DNA from: Paenibacillus aestuarii
Lineage (GTDB): Bacteria > Bacillota > Bacilli > Paenibacillales > NBRC-103111
Direction: 5' to 3'
Length of the DNA: 64,000 nucleotides
NCBI RefSeq assembly: GCF_027789125.1
Contig: NZ_JAQFVF010000033.1
Location: 248,001 to 312,000, forward strand
Part shown: in pieces, positions 26,521 through 35,831 of the stretch
Layout: each line of letters begins with the position of its first letter
Position numbering within the stretch: position 1 is the stretch's first letter
The notes under the pieces: generated by a model
Database searches by the model: none
Told to the model about the DNA's origin: nothing
Seen by the model: only the letters and a program-made list of their open reading frames with translations
Translations under genes and position numbers: made by a program

Positions 26521-28542
26521 ATGACGGCAACTAATAAAACAATCGAGCAACTGGCAGTCGACACGATTCGCACACTCGGTATCGATGCTGTAGAAAAAGC
26601 GAATTCCGGCCATCCCGGAATGGTTATGGGCGCTGCGCCAATGGCTTACGTGCTGTGGAAGCAGCATATGAAACACAATCCTGCGAATCCGCATTGGATC
26701 AACCGTGACCGTTTCGTTTTGTCTGCGGGCCACGGATCCATGCTGCTATACAGCTTGCTTCATCTATGCGGATACGATCTGCCGATCGAAGAGATCAAAA
26801 ACTTCCGCCAATGGGGCAGCAAAACCCCTGGACACCCTGAGTATGGCCACACACCTGGTGTCGATGCGACGACAGGTCCGCTGGGACAAGGCGTTGGCAT
26901 GGCTGTAGGTATGGCAATGGCTGAAGCGCACCTTAGAGAGACTTATAACAAAGAGAACTTCCCGATCGTTGACCACTATACATATGCGATTTGTGGCGAT
27001 GGCGACATGATGGAAGGCGTATCTTCCGAAGCGGCGTCCCTCGCAGGCCATTTGAAGCTGGGCAAGCTGATCATGCTTTACGATTCCAACGATATTTCGC
27101 TTGACGGCGAATTGAATATGGCTTTTTCCGAGAGCGTGCAAAAGCGTTTTGAAGCTTACGGCTGGCAAGTTCTGCGCGTGGAAGAGCAGAATGACCTGTC
27201 GGCGATCTCCAAGGCGATCGCTGAGGCGAAAGCGGACACGACGCGCCCAACTTTGATCGAAGTGAAAACTACGATCGGGTTCGGATCCCCGAACAAAGGC
27301 GGCAAAGGCGGTCACGTAGGCCCTCACGGTTCCCCGCTTGGCGGCGAAGAAGTGAAGCTGACGAAAGCGGCATATGGCTGGCCAGAAGAGCCGGACTTCC
27401 TCGTTCCGGACGAAGTTAGAGCACACTACGATGAAATCAAAGTGGAAGGCGCTAAAGCGGAGCAAGCTTGGAGCAGCCTGCTTGCTGATTACATCAAGGC
27501 TTACCCTGAGCTTGGCAATCAGTTCACCGCGGCGGTGAGCAGCGAGCTTCCAGCGGGTTGGGATGCCGAGCTTCCGGCATACACAACGACGGATAAGCCG
27601 CTTGCGACACGGGCCGCTTCCGGCAACGCGATCAATGCTGTAGCGGGCAAGCTGCCGCAGCTGATCGGCGGTTCTGCTGACCTAGCGAGCTCTAACAATA
27701 CGATGATCAAAGGCGAGTCGAACTACAGCGCCAGCAACTATGCGGGCCGCAACCTGTGGTTTGGCGTGCGTGAGTTCGGCATGGGCGCAGCAATGAACGG
27801 TATGGCGCTGCACGGCGGCGTTCGCGTGTATGGCGCAACGTTCTTCGTGTTCTCCGACTACCTGCGCGCATCCATCCGTCTGGCTGCCTTGATGCAGCTT
27901 CCGGTTGTGTATGTCCTGACGCATGACAGTATCGCTGTCGGCGAAGACGGCCCGACCCATGAGCCGATCGAGCAACTGCCTGCGCTGCGCGTGATCCCTG
28001 GCATCACCGTGCTGCGTCCGGCTGACGGCAACGAGACTTCCGAGGCTTGGCGCTATGCTCTGACGAATCAAAAAGGGCCGGTTGCCCTGGTGCTTACGCG
28101 TCAGAACCTGCCGATCCTCGAAGGTTCGGTTACAGGCGCTCGCGAAGGCCTCAGCAAAGGCGCTTACGTCGTATCCGACGCGGCTAACGGCAAGCCGGAT
28201 GCGCAAATCCTGGCGACTGGTTCTGAAGTGCAGCTCGCGGTAGCCGCGCAGCAATTGCTTCAAGCTGAAGGCATCCACGTGCGCGTTGTCAGCATGCCGA
28301 GCTGGGAGCTGTTCGAGAAGCAGCCGCAAGCGTACAAAGATTCCGTCATCCTGCCGGAAGTCAAAAAGCGCCTCGCTGTCGAAATGGCCTTCCCGCTTGG
28401 CTGGGAACGCTACGTCGGCGACCAAGGTTCGATCCTGGGCATTTCCACTTTTGGCGCTTCCGCCCCTGGGAATATCGTCCTGAAAGAATACGGCTTCTCG
28501 CCTGAGAACGTAGTTGCCCGTGTGAAAGCTCTGTTGTCTTAA
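26521..28542 (+). CDS. tkt: transketolase
   Basis: Thiamine-diphosphate enzyme of the pentose phosphate pathway, 673 residues. [20 protein letters not shown] is the N-terminal signature; [38 protein letters not shown], the TPP motif [20 protein letters not shown], and in the pyrimidine domain [20 protein letters not shown] and [31 protein letters not shown] ribosome binding site. Codon use is strongly GC-rich and regular, as expected of a highly expressed gene. Confidence 0.97.
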   Translation: MTATNKTIEQLAVDTIRTLGIDAVEKANSGHPGMVMGAAPMAYVLWKQHMKHNPANPHWINRDRFVLSAGHGSMLLYSLLHLCGYDLPIEEIKNFRQWGSKTPGHPEYGHTPGVDATTGPLGQGVGMAVGMAMAEAHLRETYNKENFPIVDHYTYAICGDGDMMEGVSSEAASLAGHLKLGKLIMLYDSNDISLDGELNMAFSESVQKRFEAYGWQVLRVEEQNDLSAISKAIAEAKADTTRPTLIEVKTTIGFGSPNKGGKGGHVGPHGSPLGGEEVKLTKAAYGWPEEPDFLVPDEVRAHYDEIKVEGAKAEQAWSSLLADYIKAYPELGNQFTAAVSSELPAGWDAELPAYTTTDKPLATRAASGNAINAVAGKLPQLIGGSADLASSNNTMIKGESNYSASNYAGRNLWFGVREFGMGAAMNGMALHGGVRVYGATFFVFSDYLRASIRLAALMQLPVVYVLTHDSIAVGEDGPTHEPIEQLPALRVIPGITVLRPADGNETSEAWRYALTNQKGPVALVLTRQNLPILEGSVTGAREGLSKGAYVVSDAANGKPDAQILATGSEVQLAVAAQQLLQAEGIHVRVVSMPSWELFEKQPQAYKDSVILPEVKKRLAVEMAFPLGWERYVGDQGSILGISTFGASAPGNIVLKEYGFSPENVVARVKALLS

Positions 28543-28625
28543 TTGTGTTATGGGCGCGCCGTACCCGGGAGAGGGGCGGCGCGCATCTACAATCAGCTTA
28601 GTCCATATGAGGGGGAAATTGAACG

Positions 28626-28943
28626 ATGTCCAGCTTTGAGAATGTAACGGTAGTAACGAAAGCCAACGTATATTTCGACGGTAAAGTGACGAGCCGCACG
28701 GTGATCTTCACAGACGGCACTAAGAAAACGCTTGGTATTCTGATGCCAGGCGAGTATGAATTCGGTACGGACTTGAAAGAAATTATGGAAATTCAGTCCG
28801 GCGAATTGAACGTATTGCTGCCGGGCAGCAGCGAGTGGATCTCGATCAGCGGCGAAGGCGAATTCACCGTGCCGGCGAATTCGAAATTCAAGCTCGACGT
28901 GAAAACCGTGAGCGACTATATCTGCTCTTACATCAGCGAGTAA
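28626..28943 (+). CDS. ppnP: pyrimidine/purine nucleoside phosphorylase PpnP (DUF1255)
   Basis: Small cupin of 105 residues. [59 protein letters not shown] and [13 protein letters not shown] match PpnP/YaiE, which cleaves nucleosides with phosphate. Preceded by a GAGGGGG site. It follows tkt by 83 bases containing a GC-rich hairpin without T-run; ribose-1-phosphate from this enzyme can feed the pentose phosphate pathway, which fits the neighbour. Confidence 0.9.
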   Translation: MSSFENVTVVTKANVYFDGKVTSRTVIFTDGTKKTLGILMPGEYEFGTDLKEIMEIQSGELNVLLPGSSEWISISGEGEFTVPANSKFKLDVKTVSDYICSYISE

Positions 28944-28994
28944 AGACATCGGAGACCTCGGAAGTTCGGATCGTATGTCGCCGAACTTGGATCT

Positions 28995-29048
28995 AGCTCC
29001 CGTCTTCTTTTCGAACCTGTGTGGTTGGGAAGAAGGGGGGAGTTTTTT
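28995..29048 (+). terminator. long-stem intrinsic terminator
   Basis: AGCTCCC-GTCTTC-TTTTCGAACC pairs with GGTTGGGAA-GAAG-GGGGGAG around a TGTGT loop and is followed by six T. Confidence 0.85.
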
Positions 29049-29175
29049 GTGTATCTCGCTAATCCTAAAATAGGGTAGCGTGAATATGCGTTCAAGAATA
29101 TGCGTTCAATGATCCGCTGGTTAGCGATGAATTGACGTCGCGATTATGAGTAGATGCGGAGGAGTGTAGGTAGCC

Positions 29176-29286
29176 ATGGTTCTATTTTGCCTGATGATTA
29201 CAGGAATTTTTGGCGGATTTATCGCGCTGGATATGTATATTTCGAGGGTGTGGGACGTCTTCTCGGCCAAAAGCTACACATGCTGA
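29176..29286 (+). CDS. possible 36-residue membrane peptide
   Basis: ATG 29176 is preceded by GGAGGAG about 11 bases upstream and reads VLFCLMITGIFGGFIALDMY, then ISRVWDVFSAKSYTC. One membrane helix with a short, basic C-terminal tail. It is alone, downstream of the ppnP terminator and upstream of repeat-rich DNA. No family recognised. Confidence 0.4.
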   Translation: MVLFCLMITGIFGGFIALDMYISRVWDVFSAKSYTC

Positions 29287-29380
29287 ATATGGTCGCCGGA
29301 GACCGCATCTCTCATCCATCCTGCGTGCTGAAACGGGGGGGAGCACACAGAGCACACAAAAAAGCTACTACTCCCTGACG

Positions 29381-29450
29381 AACGCTAGAGCTCCCGATAA
29401 GCTACTCCCGCCAACCAACGCTAGAGCTCCCCAAGAAGCTGCTCATCCCG
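29381..29450. repeat. short direct repeat, 37-bp period
   Basis: AACGCTAGAGCTCCC occurs at 29381-29395 and 29418-29432, each followed by an AAGCT(A/G)CTC-type segment. The 37-bp period equals that of the minisatellite at 37431-37619, although the sequence differs. Confidence 0.6.
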
Positions 29451-29457
29451 TGATATT

Positions 29458-29727
29458 GCTGCAGTCCGATTTTGCCGAACTAAAGCGACTAAAGCTTCGA
29501 CTGATGCTCATGTAGTTGGGAAAAACCCAATTAAAACGAGTTTTTTTATGGCTGGTGTCTAAAAACGCTTCTCCAATTGGGTAAAGTCGGACTGCAGACG
29601 CCATGAAGGCAGATAGCCGTGCTGTAATTGGTCAAAACCGGACTGCAGCCGTCGCGGCTCCAATGGCTCGCCACAGCCTGCCCCGGCGGCAGGAAATCAT
29701 GCTGCAATTGGGCAAAATCGGGCTGCC
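29458..29727. repeat. cluster of dispersed GCTGCA...TGCAGC repeats
   Basis: Four copies of a ~28-bp element with consensus near GCTGCAATTGGGCAAAACCG-GACTGCAGC, bounded by the inverted hexamers GCTGCA/TGCAGC: 29458-29482 (inverse orientation), 29571-29597, 29621-29649 and 29701-29727. The last copy lies at the point where a dehydrogenase gene breaks off. The same family recurs at 39232-39652. The rest of the 29.3-29.7 kb stretch holds no convincing gene. Confidence 0.8.
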
Positions 29728-30083
29728 GGACACCGGCGCGTCGAGGAAATCGACATAGTGCGCCTTTAGCTCCTCGGCGAGCCGTTGGCTCGTAGCCGGA
29801 GCTACGGTGCTGCAGTCGATAATCGTCAGCGCCGGATGCAGGCCGCTCAGAATGCTTTGCTTGCTGTAAAACGTTTCCGGCAGCGCCGCGTCATTGCTGA
29901 GCATCGTAATCAGCAAGTCCGCCTGGCAGGCCGCTTCAGCCGGCGTCTACACTGCTTCCGCGCCGAGGACGACGAGCTCGTCCACTTTGTCAGCATTCCG
30001 GTTACAGGATAACCTTTTTGAATCAGGGTGGCCGCCATAAGTTTGCCCATGGTACCAAGTCCGATAAAACCGATATGTTTCAT
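29728..30083 (-). pseudogene. broken 3-hydroxyisobutyrate/6-phosphogluconate dehydrogenase-like gene
   Basis: ATG at 30083 has GAGGTG upstream and starts the NAD-binding fold [20 protein letters not shown], as in beta-hydroxyacid dehydrogenases. Around 29996 the frame is lost (a small deletion just after GYPVTG), resumes as [16 protein letters not shown], meets an in-frame TAG at 29949-29947, continues as [20 protein letters not shown] and CSTVAPATSQRLAEELK, and ends at the substrate motif DAPVSGS exactly where a dispersed repeat begins. The C-terminal half of the usual ~290 residues is missing. Thus deletion, stop and truncation all support a dead gene. Confidence 0.85.
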
Positions 30084-30218
30084 GAACGATCACCTCATGC
30101 ATGGTTTTACCCTATTTCGACTTTCGTTTTAAGTTCTACCTCGCCGCAACGGCTTGCATTTGGACGGGCAAAAAAGTATGCTAGGAAAAGGAAAAATATA
30201 GAGATGGAGGAGATCATT

Positions 30219-31574
30219 TTGACTCAAAAGCTACACTTTGATTACAGCAAAGCTTTATCTTTTCTATCCCAGCATGAAGTCGATTACTTGACTCAGCAAG
30301 TGAAGGTTGCGCATGACCAACTGCATAACAAAAGCGGCGCAGGTTCCGACTATCTGGGCTGGGTGGACCTCCCGGAGAACTACGACCGTGAAGAGTTTGC
30401 ACGCATCCAAGCGGCAGCTAAGCAGATCCAATCCGACTCTGACGCGCTGGTTGTCATCGGGATCGGCGGCTCTTATCTGGGCGCACGCGCTGCCATTGAA
30501 ATGCTGTCCCACTCGTTCTACAACATCATGCCGAAAGACAAACGCAAAACCCCTGAAATTTATTTCGTAGGAAATAATATCAGCTCTACATATGTCACTC
30601 ACCTGATCCAATTGCTCGAAGGTAAGAATTTCTCGGTCAATGTCATTTCCAAATCCGGTACAACGACGGAGCCGGCGATTGCTTTCCGTATTTTCCGTGA
30701 GCTACTGGAGAAAAAATACGGCAAAGAAGCTGCGCGCAAGCGTATCTACGCGACGACGGACCGCGCACGAGGCGCGCTCAAAACACTGGCGACAGCGGAA
30801 GGCTACGAGTCCTTCGTCATCCCTGACGATGTGGGCGGCCGTTACTCCGTGCTTACCGCAGTAGGTTTGCTGCCGATTGCTACAGCTGGCATTGACATCG
30901 AAGCGATGATGAAGGGCGCAGCTGACGCTAGCCAGGAATTCGCTAATCCGAATTTGAGCGAAAACTACAGCTACCAATATGCAGCTGTGCGCAACGCGCT
31001 CTACCGCAAAGGCAAAACGATCGAAATCCTCGTGAACTACGAGCCATCCCTGCATTTCGTATCGGAATGGTGGAAGCAGTTGTTCGGCGAGAGCGAAGGC
31101 AAGGACAGCAAGGGCATCTACCCAGCTTCCGTTGACTTCTCCACGGATCTGCACTCCATGGGGCAATTTGTGCAAGAGGGCAACCGCATTCTGTTCGAAA
31201 CGGTGATCCAGATCGATCAAGTGGCAGACCATATCACAATCGGCACTGACGCCGATGATTTGGACGGCTTGAACTTCCTCAGCGGCAAAACGATGGATTT
31301 CGTTAACAAAAAAGCGTTCCAAGGCACGATGTTGGCGCATTCGGACGGCGGAGTGCCGAATCTGATCGTCACGCTGCCGGATATGACACCTTACACGTTC
31401 GGCTACATGGTGTACTTCTTTGAAAAAGCTTGCGGCATCAGCGGTTATCTGCTGGGCGTCAATCCTTTTGACCAGCCGGGCGTTGAAGCTTACAAGAAGA
31501 ATATGTTTGCCCTGCTTGGCAAACCAGGTTACGAAAAAGAGAAAGCGGAGCTTGAAGCCCGCTTGCAGCAATAA
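30219..31574 (+). CDS. pgi: glucose-6-phosphate isomerase
   Basis: Interconverts glucose-6-P and fructose-6-[39 protein letters not shown] (sugar-phosphate SIS loop), [37 protein letters not shown] and the C-terminal [20 protein letters not shown] with QPGVEAYK. From TTG 30219, preceded by GGAGGAG, it is 451 residues, the usual Bacillus length; the ORF extends upstream to 30018 but that part overlaps the pseudogene and is not protein-like. Ends at a terminator. Confidence 0.96.
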   Translation: MTQKLHFDYSKALSFLSQHEVDYLTQQVKVAHDQLHNKSGAGSDYLGWVDLPENYDREEFARIQAAAKQIQSDSDALVVIGIGGSYLGARAAIEMLSHSFYNIMPKDKRKTPEIYFVGNNISSTYVTHLIQLLEGKNFSVNVISKSGTTTEPAIAFRIFRELLEKKYGKEAARKRIYATTDRARGALKTLATAEGYESFVIPDDVGGRYSVLTAVGLLPIATAGIDIEAMMKGAADASQEFANPNLSENYSYQYAAVRNALYRKGKTIEILVNYEPSLHFVSEWWKQLFGESEGKDSKGIYPASVDFSTDLHSMGQFVQEGNRILFETVIQIDQVADHITIGTDADDLDGLNFLSGKTMDFVNKKAFQGTMLAHSDGGVPNLIVTLPDMTPYTFGYMVYFFEKACGISGYLLGVNPFDQPGVEAYKKNMFALLGKPGYEKEKAELEARLQQ

Positions 31575-31582
31575 GAAACAGG

Positions 31583-31617
31583 GAACGGCCACTCCTTCAT
31601 GGAGAGGTCGTTTTTTC
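31583..31617 (+). terminator. intrinsic terminator of pgi
   Basis: AACGGCCACTCC - TTCAT - GGAGAGGTCGTT followed by T-run. Confidence 0.88.
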
Positions 31618-31718
31618 CATTATTTATGTGGTAAATTTTCTTTTCATATTGTAGAAGTGATCTGATGTGTGTAGAATGTAATGAAACAGATGTTTCCTTC
31701 TACTTAGAAAGGTCGGCT

Positions 31719-32357
31719 ATGCTAGCACATTACAAAACTGTTCAGCAGTACGGATCGTCAGAAATCATCATCAAGAAGTCGCGTTTCATCGGCCATGCCA
31801 AACCGGTAGCGTCCGAAGAGGAAGCAATTGCTTTTATAGCGTCGATTAAGAAGGAACACAGCATGGCGACGCACAACTGTTCCGCTTATGTAATCGGAGA
31901 GAGGGATCAGATTCAGAAGCAGTCTGATGACGGGGAACCGAGCGGTACAGCGGGCAAGCCGATTCTGGAAGTGATCAAGCATCAAGGGCTCAAGAATGTA
32001 GCCATCGTCGTTACCCGCTATTTTGGCGGCATCATGCTTGGTGCAGGAGGACTTGTCCGTGCGTATACGGACGGGGCTGTGGTAGGCATCGAAGCCGCAC
32101 AACCGATCTATAAGGTCAACCACCGCCTGGTACAGGCTGAGGTGGATTACACGTGGTACGGCAAGCTGGAGAATGAGCTGCGCAATCGCGGCATGCTGCT
32201 CGGGGACGTTCAGTTTACGGACCGGGTAACCGTACCGTGTTACCCGTTGGCAGCAGACGCAGACGCTTTTGTGGCCTGGCTCACTGACATTACGCAAGGC
32301 CAGGGTATTATTACTGTAGGAGAGGACGAGTACATCGTTCACACAAGCCTGCCTTAA
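31719..32357 (+). CDS. YigZ/YvyE family (IMPACT, UPF0029) protein
   Basis: About 212 residues. The N-terminal UPF0029 domain carries IIKKSRFIGHAKPVASEEEA, HNCSAYVIGERDQIQKQSDD, GEPSGTAGKPILEVIKHQGL and VVTRYFGGIMLGAGGLVRAY; the C-terminal DUF1949 ferredoxin-like domain follows. The family is related to eukaryotic IMPACT; a cytosolic role in translation or peptidase activity has been proposed but is uncertain. ATG 31719 has AGAAAGG upstream; the ORF start at 31665 adds unrelated residues. Confidence 0.9.
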   Translation: MLAHYKTVQQYGSSEIIIKKSRFIGHAKPVASEEEAIAFIASIKKEHSMATHNCSAYVIGERDQIQKQSDDGEPSGTAGKPILEVIKHQGLKNVAIVVTRYFGGIMLGAGGLVRAYTDGAVVGIEAAQPIYKVNHRLVQAEVDYTWYGKLENELRNRGMLLGDVQFTDRVTVPCYPLAADADAFVAWLTDITQGQGIITVGEDEYIVHTSLP

Positions 32358-32441
32358 GAGGATGTTCATCATCCTCTTTGGTTTACCGGCGGGTTAGGCA
32401 ACAGGACAATTACATACAGCTGAGGATGCGGAGGGATTAAA

Positions 32442-33095
32442 ATGGCGAGAAAAGCAGTCACGCAAGAGCTTAGCAGAGAGAGAATACTCGCGGAGGCGCG
32501 GGAATTATTCAGTACTTTTGGCTATCGCGCTTTAACGATGCGCAGCATCGCAAAAGCAATGGGGTACAGCCATGGCGCGTTATATTACCACTTCAATGAA
32601 AAAGCGGAATTATTTTATGCGTTAATCAAGGATGATTTCTCCTTTCTATTGCAGCGTCAGCGTGAGTTGGTAATGCGTGAGCATGGCTTCAGTGTAGGTC
32701 TGCTCCAGAAGCTGATGCTGGAGTTCATCTGGTTTGGTCTGAACAACCCCAATCATTATGAAATGATGTTCATGATTCACGAGCCTGAACTGCAGCAATA
32801 TTCTCGTACCGAGCAAGCACAGTGTCTGGAGATGTTTGCCATCGTAATCAGACAAGTGGTTGCGGGCCAGCCGGATGCCGAAAGCAAGAAGTATACGCTG
32901 CCATGGAACTTGTTTATGTCCCTGCACGGTTTTATCTCATACAGCATTCAATTCAAACTGGACTATGAGGAAGCCCGCAAGCTGGCTGAAGAGCATGTCC
33001 GCTTGATATGCGCCAGTCTGAATCTGGATGCGCTGGAACAGCAGCGTCCACACACGCACTCACACGTCACCTTAATCAACACAGAATCTGCATAA
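32442..33095 (+). CDS. TetR family transcriptional regulator
   Basis: 217 residues. N-terminal TetR helix-turn-helix: RERILAEARELFSTFGYRAL, TMRSIAKAMGYSHGALYYHF, NEKAELFYALIKDDF. The ligand-binding domain is all-helical and its effector unknown. GGAGGGA precedes ATG 32442. It stands alone with a terminator behind it, so it may regulate itself or a distant target; the C-terminus ends in His-rich PHTHSHVT. Confidence 0.9.
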   Translation: MARKAVTQELSRERILAEARELFSTFGYRALTMRSIAKAMGYSHGALYYHFNEKAELFYALIKDDFSFLLQRQRELVMREHGFSVGLLQKLMLEFIWFGLNNPNHYEMMFMIHEPELQQYSRTEQAQCLEMFAIVIRQVVAGQPDAESKKYTLPWNLFMSLHGFISYSIQFKLDYEEARKLAEEHVRLICASLNLDALEQQRPHTHSHVTLINTESA

Positions 33096-33108
33096 GCATC
33101 GATATCAA

Positions 33109-33152
33109 AAGCTTGGTTCAAGCAGGATTTCCCTGCTGGGCCAGGCTTTTTT
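33109..33152 (+). terminator. intrinsic terminator after tetR gene
   Basis: Inner stem AGCAGG-ATTTC-CCTGCT with an outer AAGC(T)TGG / CCAGGCTT arm and a T-run. Confidence 0.75.
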
Positions 33153-33263
33153 GTTTGTTTGCATGTGCCTAGGCTCGTTTTGGTGAAAATAAAGGACATA
33201 TGTCCTATTGGATCAGAAGATTTTATACTAAATTGAGGTAAGATCATGTTCGGAGGGTGTAAC

Positions 33264-33962
33264 TTGCAAAAAAATCAGGATAAGGAAGCGATTCAAAGGC
33301 TGGTGCAGGCTAACGGTTTGCACGAAATATTCGGCCCTGATGTAATCGGTGCGATGGAGCTGCGCGTCTACGAGGACCGGGAAATAATCTGCGCCATGGG
33401 CTACCAACTGGACGGATTGTATGTGCTTGCCGCCGGTAAGCTGAAGATTTACACGCTTCTGCCCAACGGGAAGACGATGCTGCTGCGCTTCTCCCGGCCG
33501 TCCGCCATGATCGGCGATGTCGAGTGGATGGCGAAGCACCCGGTCAAAAATAACGTCGAAGCCGTCGGCGAGTGCTCCTTGCTGTTTATCAGCCGTGAGC
33601 TGATTTTGGAGAAAGAGGCGGAGAATGCAGCTTTTTTATGGTTTATGATTCAAAATCTGAGCCATAAATTGTATACGCTCGGCAATGCCTCGGCTGTCAA
33701 TCTGCTCTACCCGGTAGAGAACCGCTTTGCCAGCTATTTGCTCTCCTTGTTCGCCGCGGAGAACAGCCTTCAGCAGACGGAAGAGCTGCGCACCTCTACG
33801 CTGACGGAGACCGCGGAAATGCTGGGGACCAGTTACCGGCACTTGAACCGCATTATTAGCCGGATGATCCAGGATGGCGTCCTGCAGCGGCAAAAAGGTC
33901 GGCTGATCATCTTGAACGAGGAACGGCTGCGGGAAATGGCCGGCAATCATTTGTATGTATAG
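33264..33962 (+). CDS. Crp/Fnr family transcriptional regulator (YeiL-like)
   Basis: About 232 residues. Cyclic-nucleotide-binding-like beta roll (VYEDREIICAMGYQLDGLYV, LAAGKLKIYTLLPNGKTMLL, RPSAMIGDVEWMAKHP), a dimer helix, and a C-terminal winged helix (TLTETAEMLGTSYRHLNRII, QRQKGRLIILNEERLREMAG). No Cys cluster for an Fe-S centre is visible. Start TTG 33264 has GGAGGG 6 bases upstream; ATG 33246 is the longer alternative. A YdcZ-family gene follows 15 bases later and is likely co-transcribed. Confidence 0.88.
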   Translation: MQKNQDKEAIQRLVQANGLHEIFGPDVIGAMELRVYEDREIICAMGYQLDGLYVLAAGKLKIYTLLPNGKTMLLRFSRPSAMIGDVEWMAKHPVKNNVEAVGECSLLFISRELILEKEAENAAFLWFMIQNLSHKLYTLGNASAVNLLYPVENRFASYLLSLFAAENSLQQTEELRTSTLTETAEMLGTSYRHLNRIISRMIQDGVLQRQKGRLIILNEERLREMAGNHLYV

Positions 33963-33977
33963 GAAGGGGTTCTACTC

Positions 33978-34406
33978 TTGGCAGGGATACTATATTCAAT
34001 GCTGGCAGGTGTATTTATCGCCATTCAAGGTGTTCTCAATACGCGATTAAGTGAAAAAGCGGGCTTCTGGCTGACCAACACGATTGTGCACGGGTCTGGT
34101 TTCGTCGTATCGATGATCTTATTTCTATTGATTAGAGACGGCAGCTTGCATTCGCTGCAGAACATGAACAAAGGCTACTTGTTAGGCGGCGTTTTCGGGG
34201 TCGTTATTGTTTTCTCCGTGATGAAAGGGATGGGACAGCTGGGTCCGGCGTATTCCGTCATTATTTTGCTGGCAGCGCAGCTGCTTTTCGCCTTGCTGAT
34301 CGATACGTTCGGCTGGTTCGGGGCGGCGTCGACACCGCTGACGTGGAACAAAATCGCAGGCGTACTGGTGATTATCGGAGGTATTCTTGTTTTTAAAATG
34401 AAATAA
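33978..34406 (+). CDS. YdcZ/DUF606 family DMT-type membrane protein
   Basis: 142 residues with five hydrophobic segments: SMLAGVFIAIQGVLNTRLSE, NTIVHGSGFVVSMILFLLI, GYLLGGVFGVVIVFSVMKGM, YSVIILLAAQLLFALLIDTF and IAGVLVIIGGILVFKMK. DUF606 proteins are half-size relatives of drug/metabolite transporters, often paired with a Crp-like regulator as here. Substrate unknown. Start TTG 33978 after AGGAAGGGG. Confidence 0.82.
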   Translation: MAGILYSMLAGVFIAIQGVLNTRLSEKAGFWLTNTIVHGSGFVVSMILFLLIRDGSLHSLQNMNKGYLLGGVFGVVIVFSVMKGMGQLGPAYSVIILLAAQLLFALLIDTFGWFGAASTPLTWNKIAGVLVIIGGILVFKMK

Positions 34407-34424
34407 AATAGCGGATACGTTCAT

Positions 34425-34453
34425 TTGGGTTCCGGGGGATGACGTGTTACAAT
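34425..34453 (+). promoter_or_regulatory. sigma-A promoter for the MFS gene
   Basis: TTGGGT (34425-34430), 17-base spacer, TACAAT (34448-34453); 35 bases before ATG 34489. Confidence 0.6.
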
Positions 34454-34488
34454 GAGGTCCGAAAGTCTAGCGAAGGGTTTAGGTAACT

Positions 34489-35652
34489 ATGAATTCCTCT
34501 CATTTATTACGTTCTTTTAATTTTTTGTACTTTGCGTTGTTGGCTTTATTCGTCTCGTTTTTGCCCGTTTATTTGGATGCGCAGGGACTGACAACGTCCA
34601 AAATCGGCTTAATCATTGGCACTGGGGGGATTATCACTATCTTTTCCCAGCCGTTATGGGGCATGATTAGCGACCGTACGAGGACGATCAAAAAGATCAT
34701 GCTTCTCCTACTGGCTTGCTCCACAATCACGGGATATTTTCTGTATGCGTCAAACAGCTTCTTCATTCTCCTGTTGTTCACGATGCTGTTGTATTTTTTC
34801 CTGATGCCGCTGGACCCGCTTACGGAAAGCTTGAATTTTCAGATCGCCGAACTGAACGGAGTAAGTTATGGCTCCATCCGGACATTCGGCGCTTTCGGCT
34901 ACGCGGTGACGTCACTTGTGGTCGGCTATGCGATGCTTTACTTCGGTGCCCACAGCTTGGCGCTGCTTTTTGCCGGTACCGGGGTTCTCAGCTTCCTGAT
35001 CTGTTTGTGCTTGCCTGATGCGCCGGCTACAGGGAAGCCTGTTACGTGGAAAAGCCTGCGCAATTTTTTGAGCTATCGGGAGACGCTCTGGTTCCTGGTT
35101 CTCATCTTCATTGCCGCGGTACCGCAGCGGATTAACGATACTTACTTGGGTGTCTACATCCGTAAGCTCGGCGGAACCTCGGACTTGGTTGGGCAAGCCT
35201 GGTTTCTGGCTGCAGGCAGTGAAATTCTCGTCTTCGCGCTGAGCTTTTGGTGGATGCGCAAAGGCAAAGAGATGCTGATGATATCGATCGCTTGTCTGTT
35301 CTATGTCATCCGCTTTTTCTTATCAGCCTGGATCACAGATCCGCATGTGCTGACCTACTTGCAGCTGCTTCAGACGTTCACCTTCCCTGTCTTTTACTCG
35401 GCGGCGATCCAGTATTTATACCGTATCGTACCTGAGGAGTGGAAGGCAACGGGGCAAACCGTCTTGGCCCTGCTGTTCTTCGGCGTATCGGGGATCGTCG
35501 CTTCCTATCTGGGTGGCTTGGCCTACGAGTATTTGGGCGCCAGAACGATGTACTTGCTGATCTCCAGCATGTCCTTTGTGGGGCTGCTGCTGAGCTTTGT
35601 GCTTCATCGCGTATACGGTGGCAGGCATTCAGCCATACCTAGACCTTCATAA
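34489..35652 (+). CDS. MFS transporter (MFS_1-like, YwbF group)
   Basis: 387 residues, about twelve helices. NFLYFALLALFVSFLPVYLD, GLIIGTGGIITIFSQPLWGM and ISDRTRTIKKIMLLLLACST show the MFS loop 2-3 motif; SYGSIRTFGAFGYAVTSLVV and RINDTYLGVYIRKLGGTSDL are typical of the nucleoside/sugar-permease-like subgroup. Substrate cannot be told. It has its own promoter and GAAGGG site; a hairpin-containing gap follows. Confidence 0.87.
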   Translation: MNSSHLLRSFNFLYFALLALFVSFLPVYLDAQGLTTSKIGLIIGTGGIITIFSQPLWGMISDRTRTIKKIMLLLLACSTITGYFLYASNSFFILLLFTMLLYFFLMPLDPLTESLNFQIAELNGVSYGSIRTFGAFGYAVTSLVVGYAMLYFGAHSLALLFAGTGVLSFLICLCLPDAPATGKPVTWKSLRNFLSYRETLWFLVLIFIAAVPQRINDTYLGVYIRKLGGTSDLVGQAWFLAAGSEILVFALSFWWMRKGKEMLMISIACLFYVIRFFLSAWITDPHVLTYLQLLQTFTFPVFYSAAIQYLYRIVPEEWKATGQTVLALLFFGVSGIVASYLGGLAYEYLGARTMYLLISSMSFVGLLLSFVLHRVYGGRHSAIPRPS

Positions 35653-35706
35653 TTTACGATGAAGCCCTTCATTCCGGCAAAATGGTTAAGCCCGGTTGGA
35701 GGGCTT

Positions 35707-35778
35707 TGTCATATGACAAATGTCATCTTGAAGTCATGACATTTCAGAATTGTTGAGGTTCAAGTTTGGGGTTATAGT
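35707..35778 (+). promoter_or_regulatory. promoter with GTCAT/ATGAC repeat array upstream of ccdC
   Basis: TTGTTG (35750-35755), 17-base spacer, TATAGT (35773-35778). Just upstream lie three related elements: TGTCATATGACA (35707-35718), ATGTCAT (35720-35726) and GTCATGAC (35733-35740), an arrangement expected for a dimeric, possibly two-component, DNA-binding regulator. The regulator is not identified. Confidence 0.55.
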
Positions 35779-35831
35779 AAGAAGTATCAAAGCGTAACCA
35801 ACCAATCTCATGGACAAAGGAGTTCTATACA

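Noticed and set aside
28550..28590. GC-rich hairpin after tkt (GCGCGCCG...CGGCGCGC) as terminator
   Set aside because: No T-run follows, so it is more likely an mRNA processing or stabilising stem between tkt and ppnP.
30018..30218. N-terminal extension of the Pgi frame by 67 codons
   Set aside because: It overlaps the dehydrogenase pseudogene in antisense; TTG 30219 with GGAGGAG gives the standard length.
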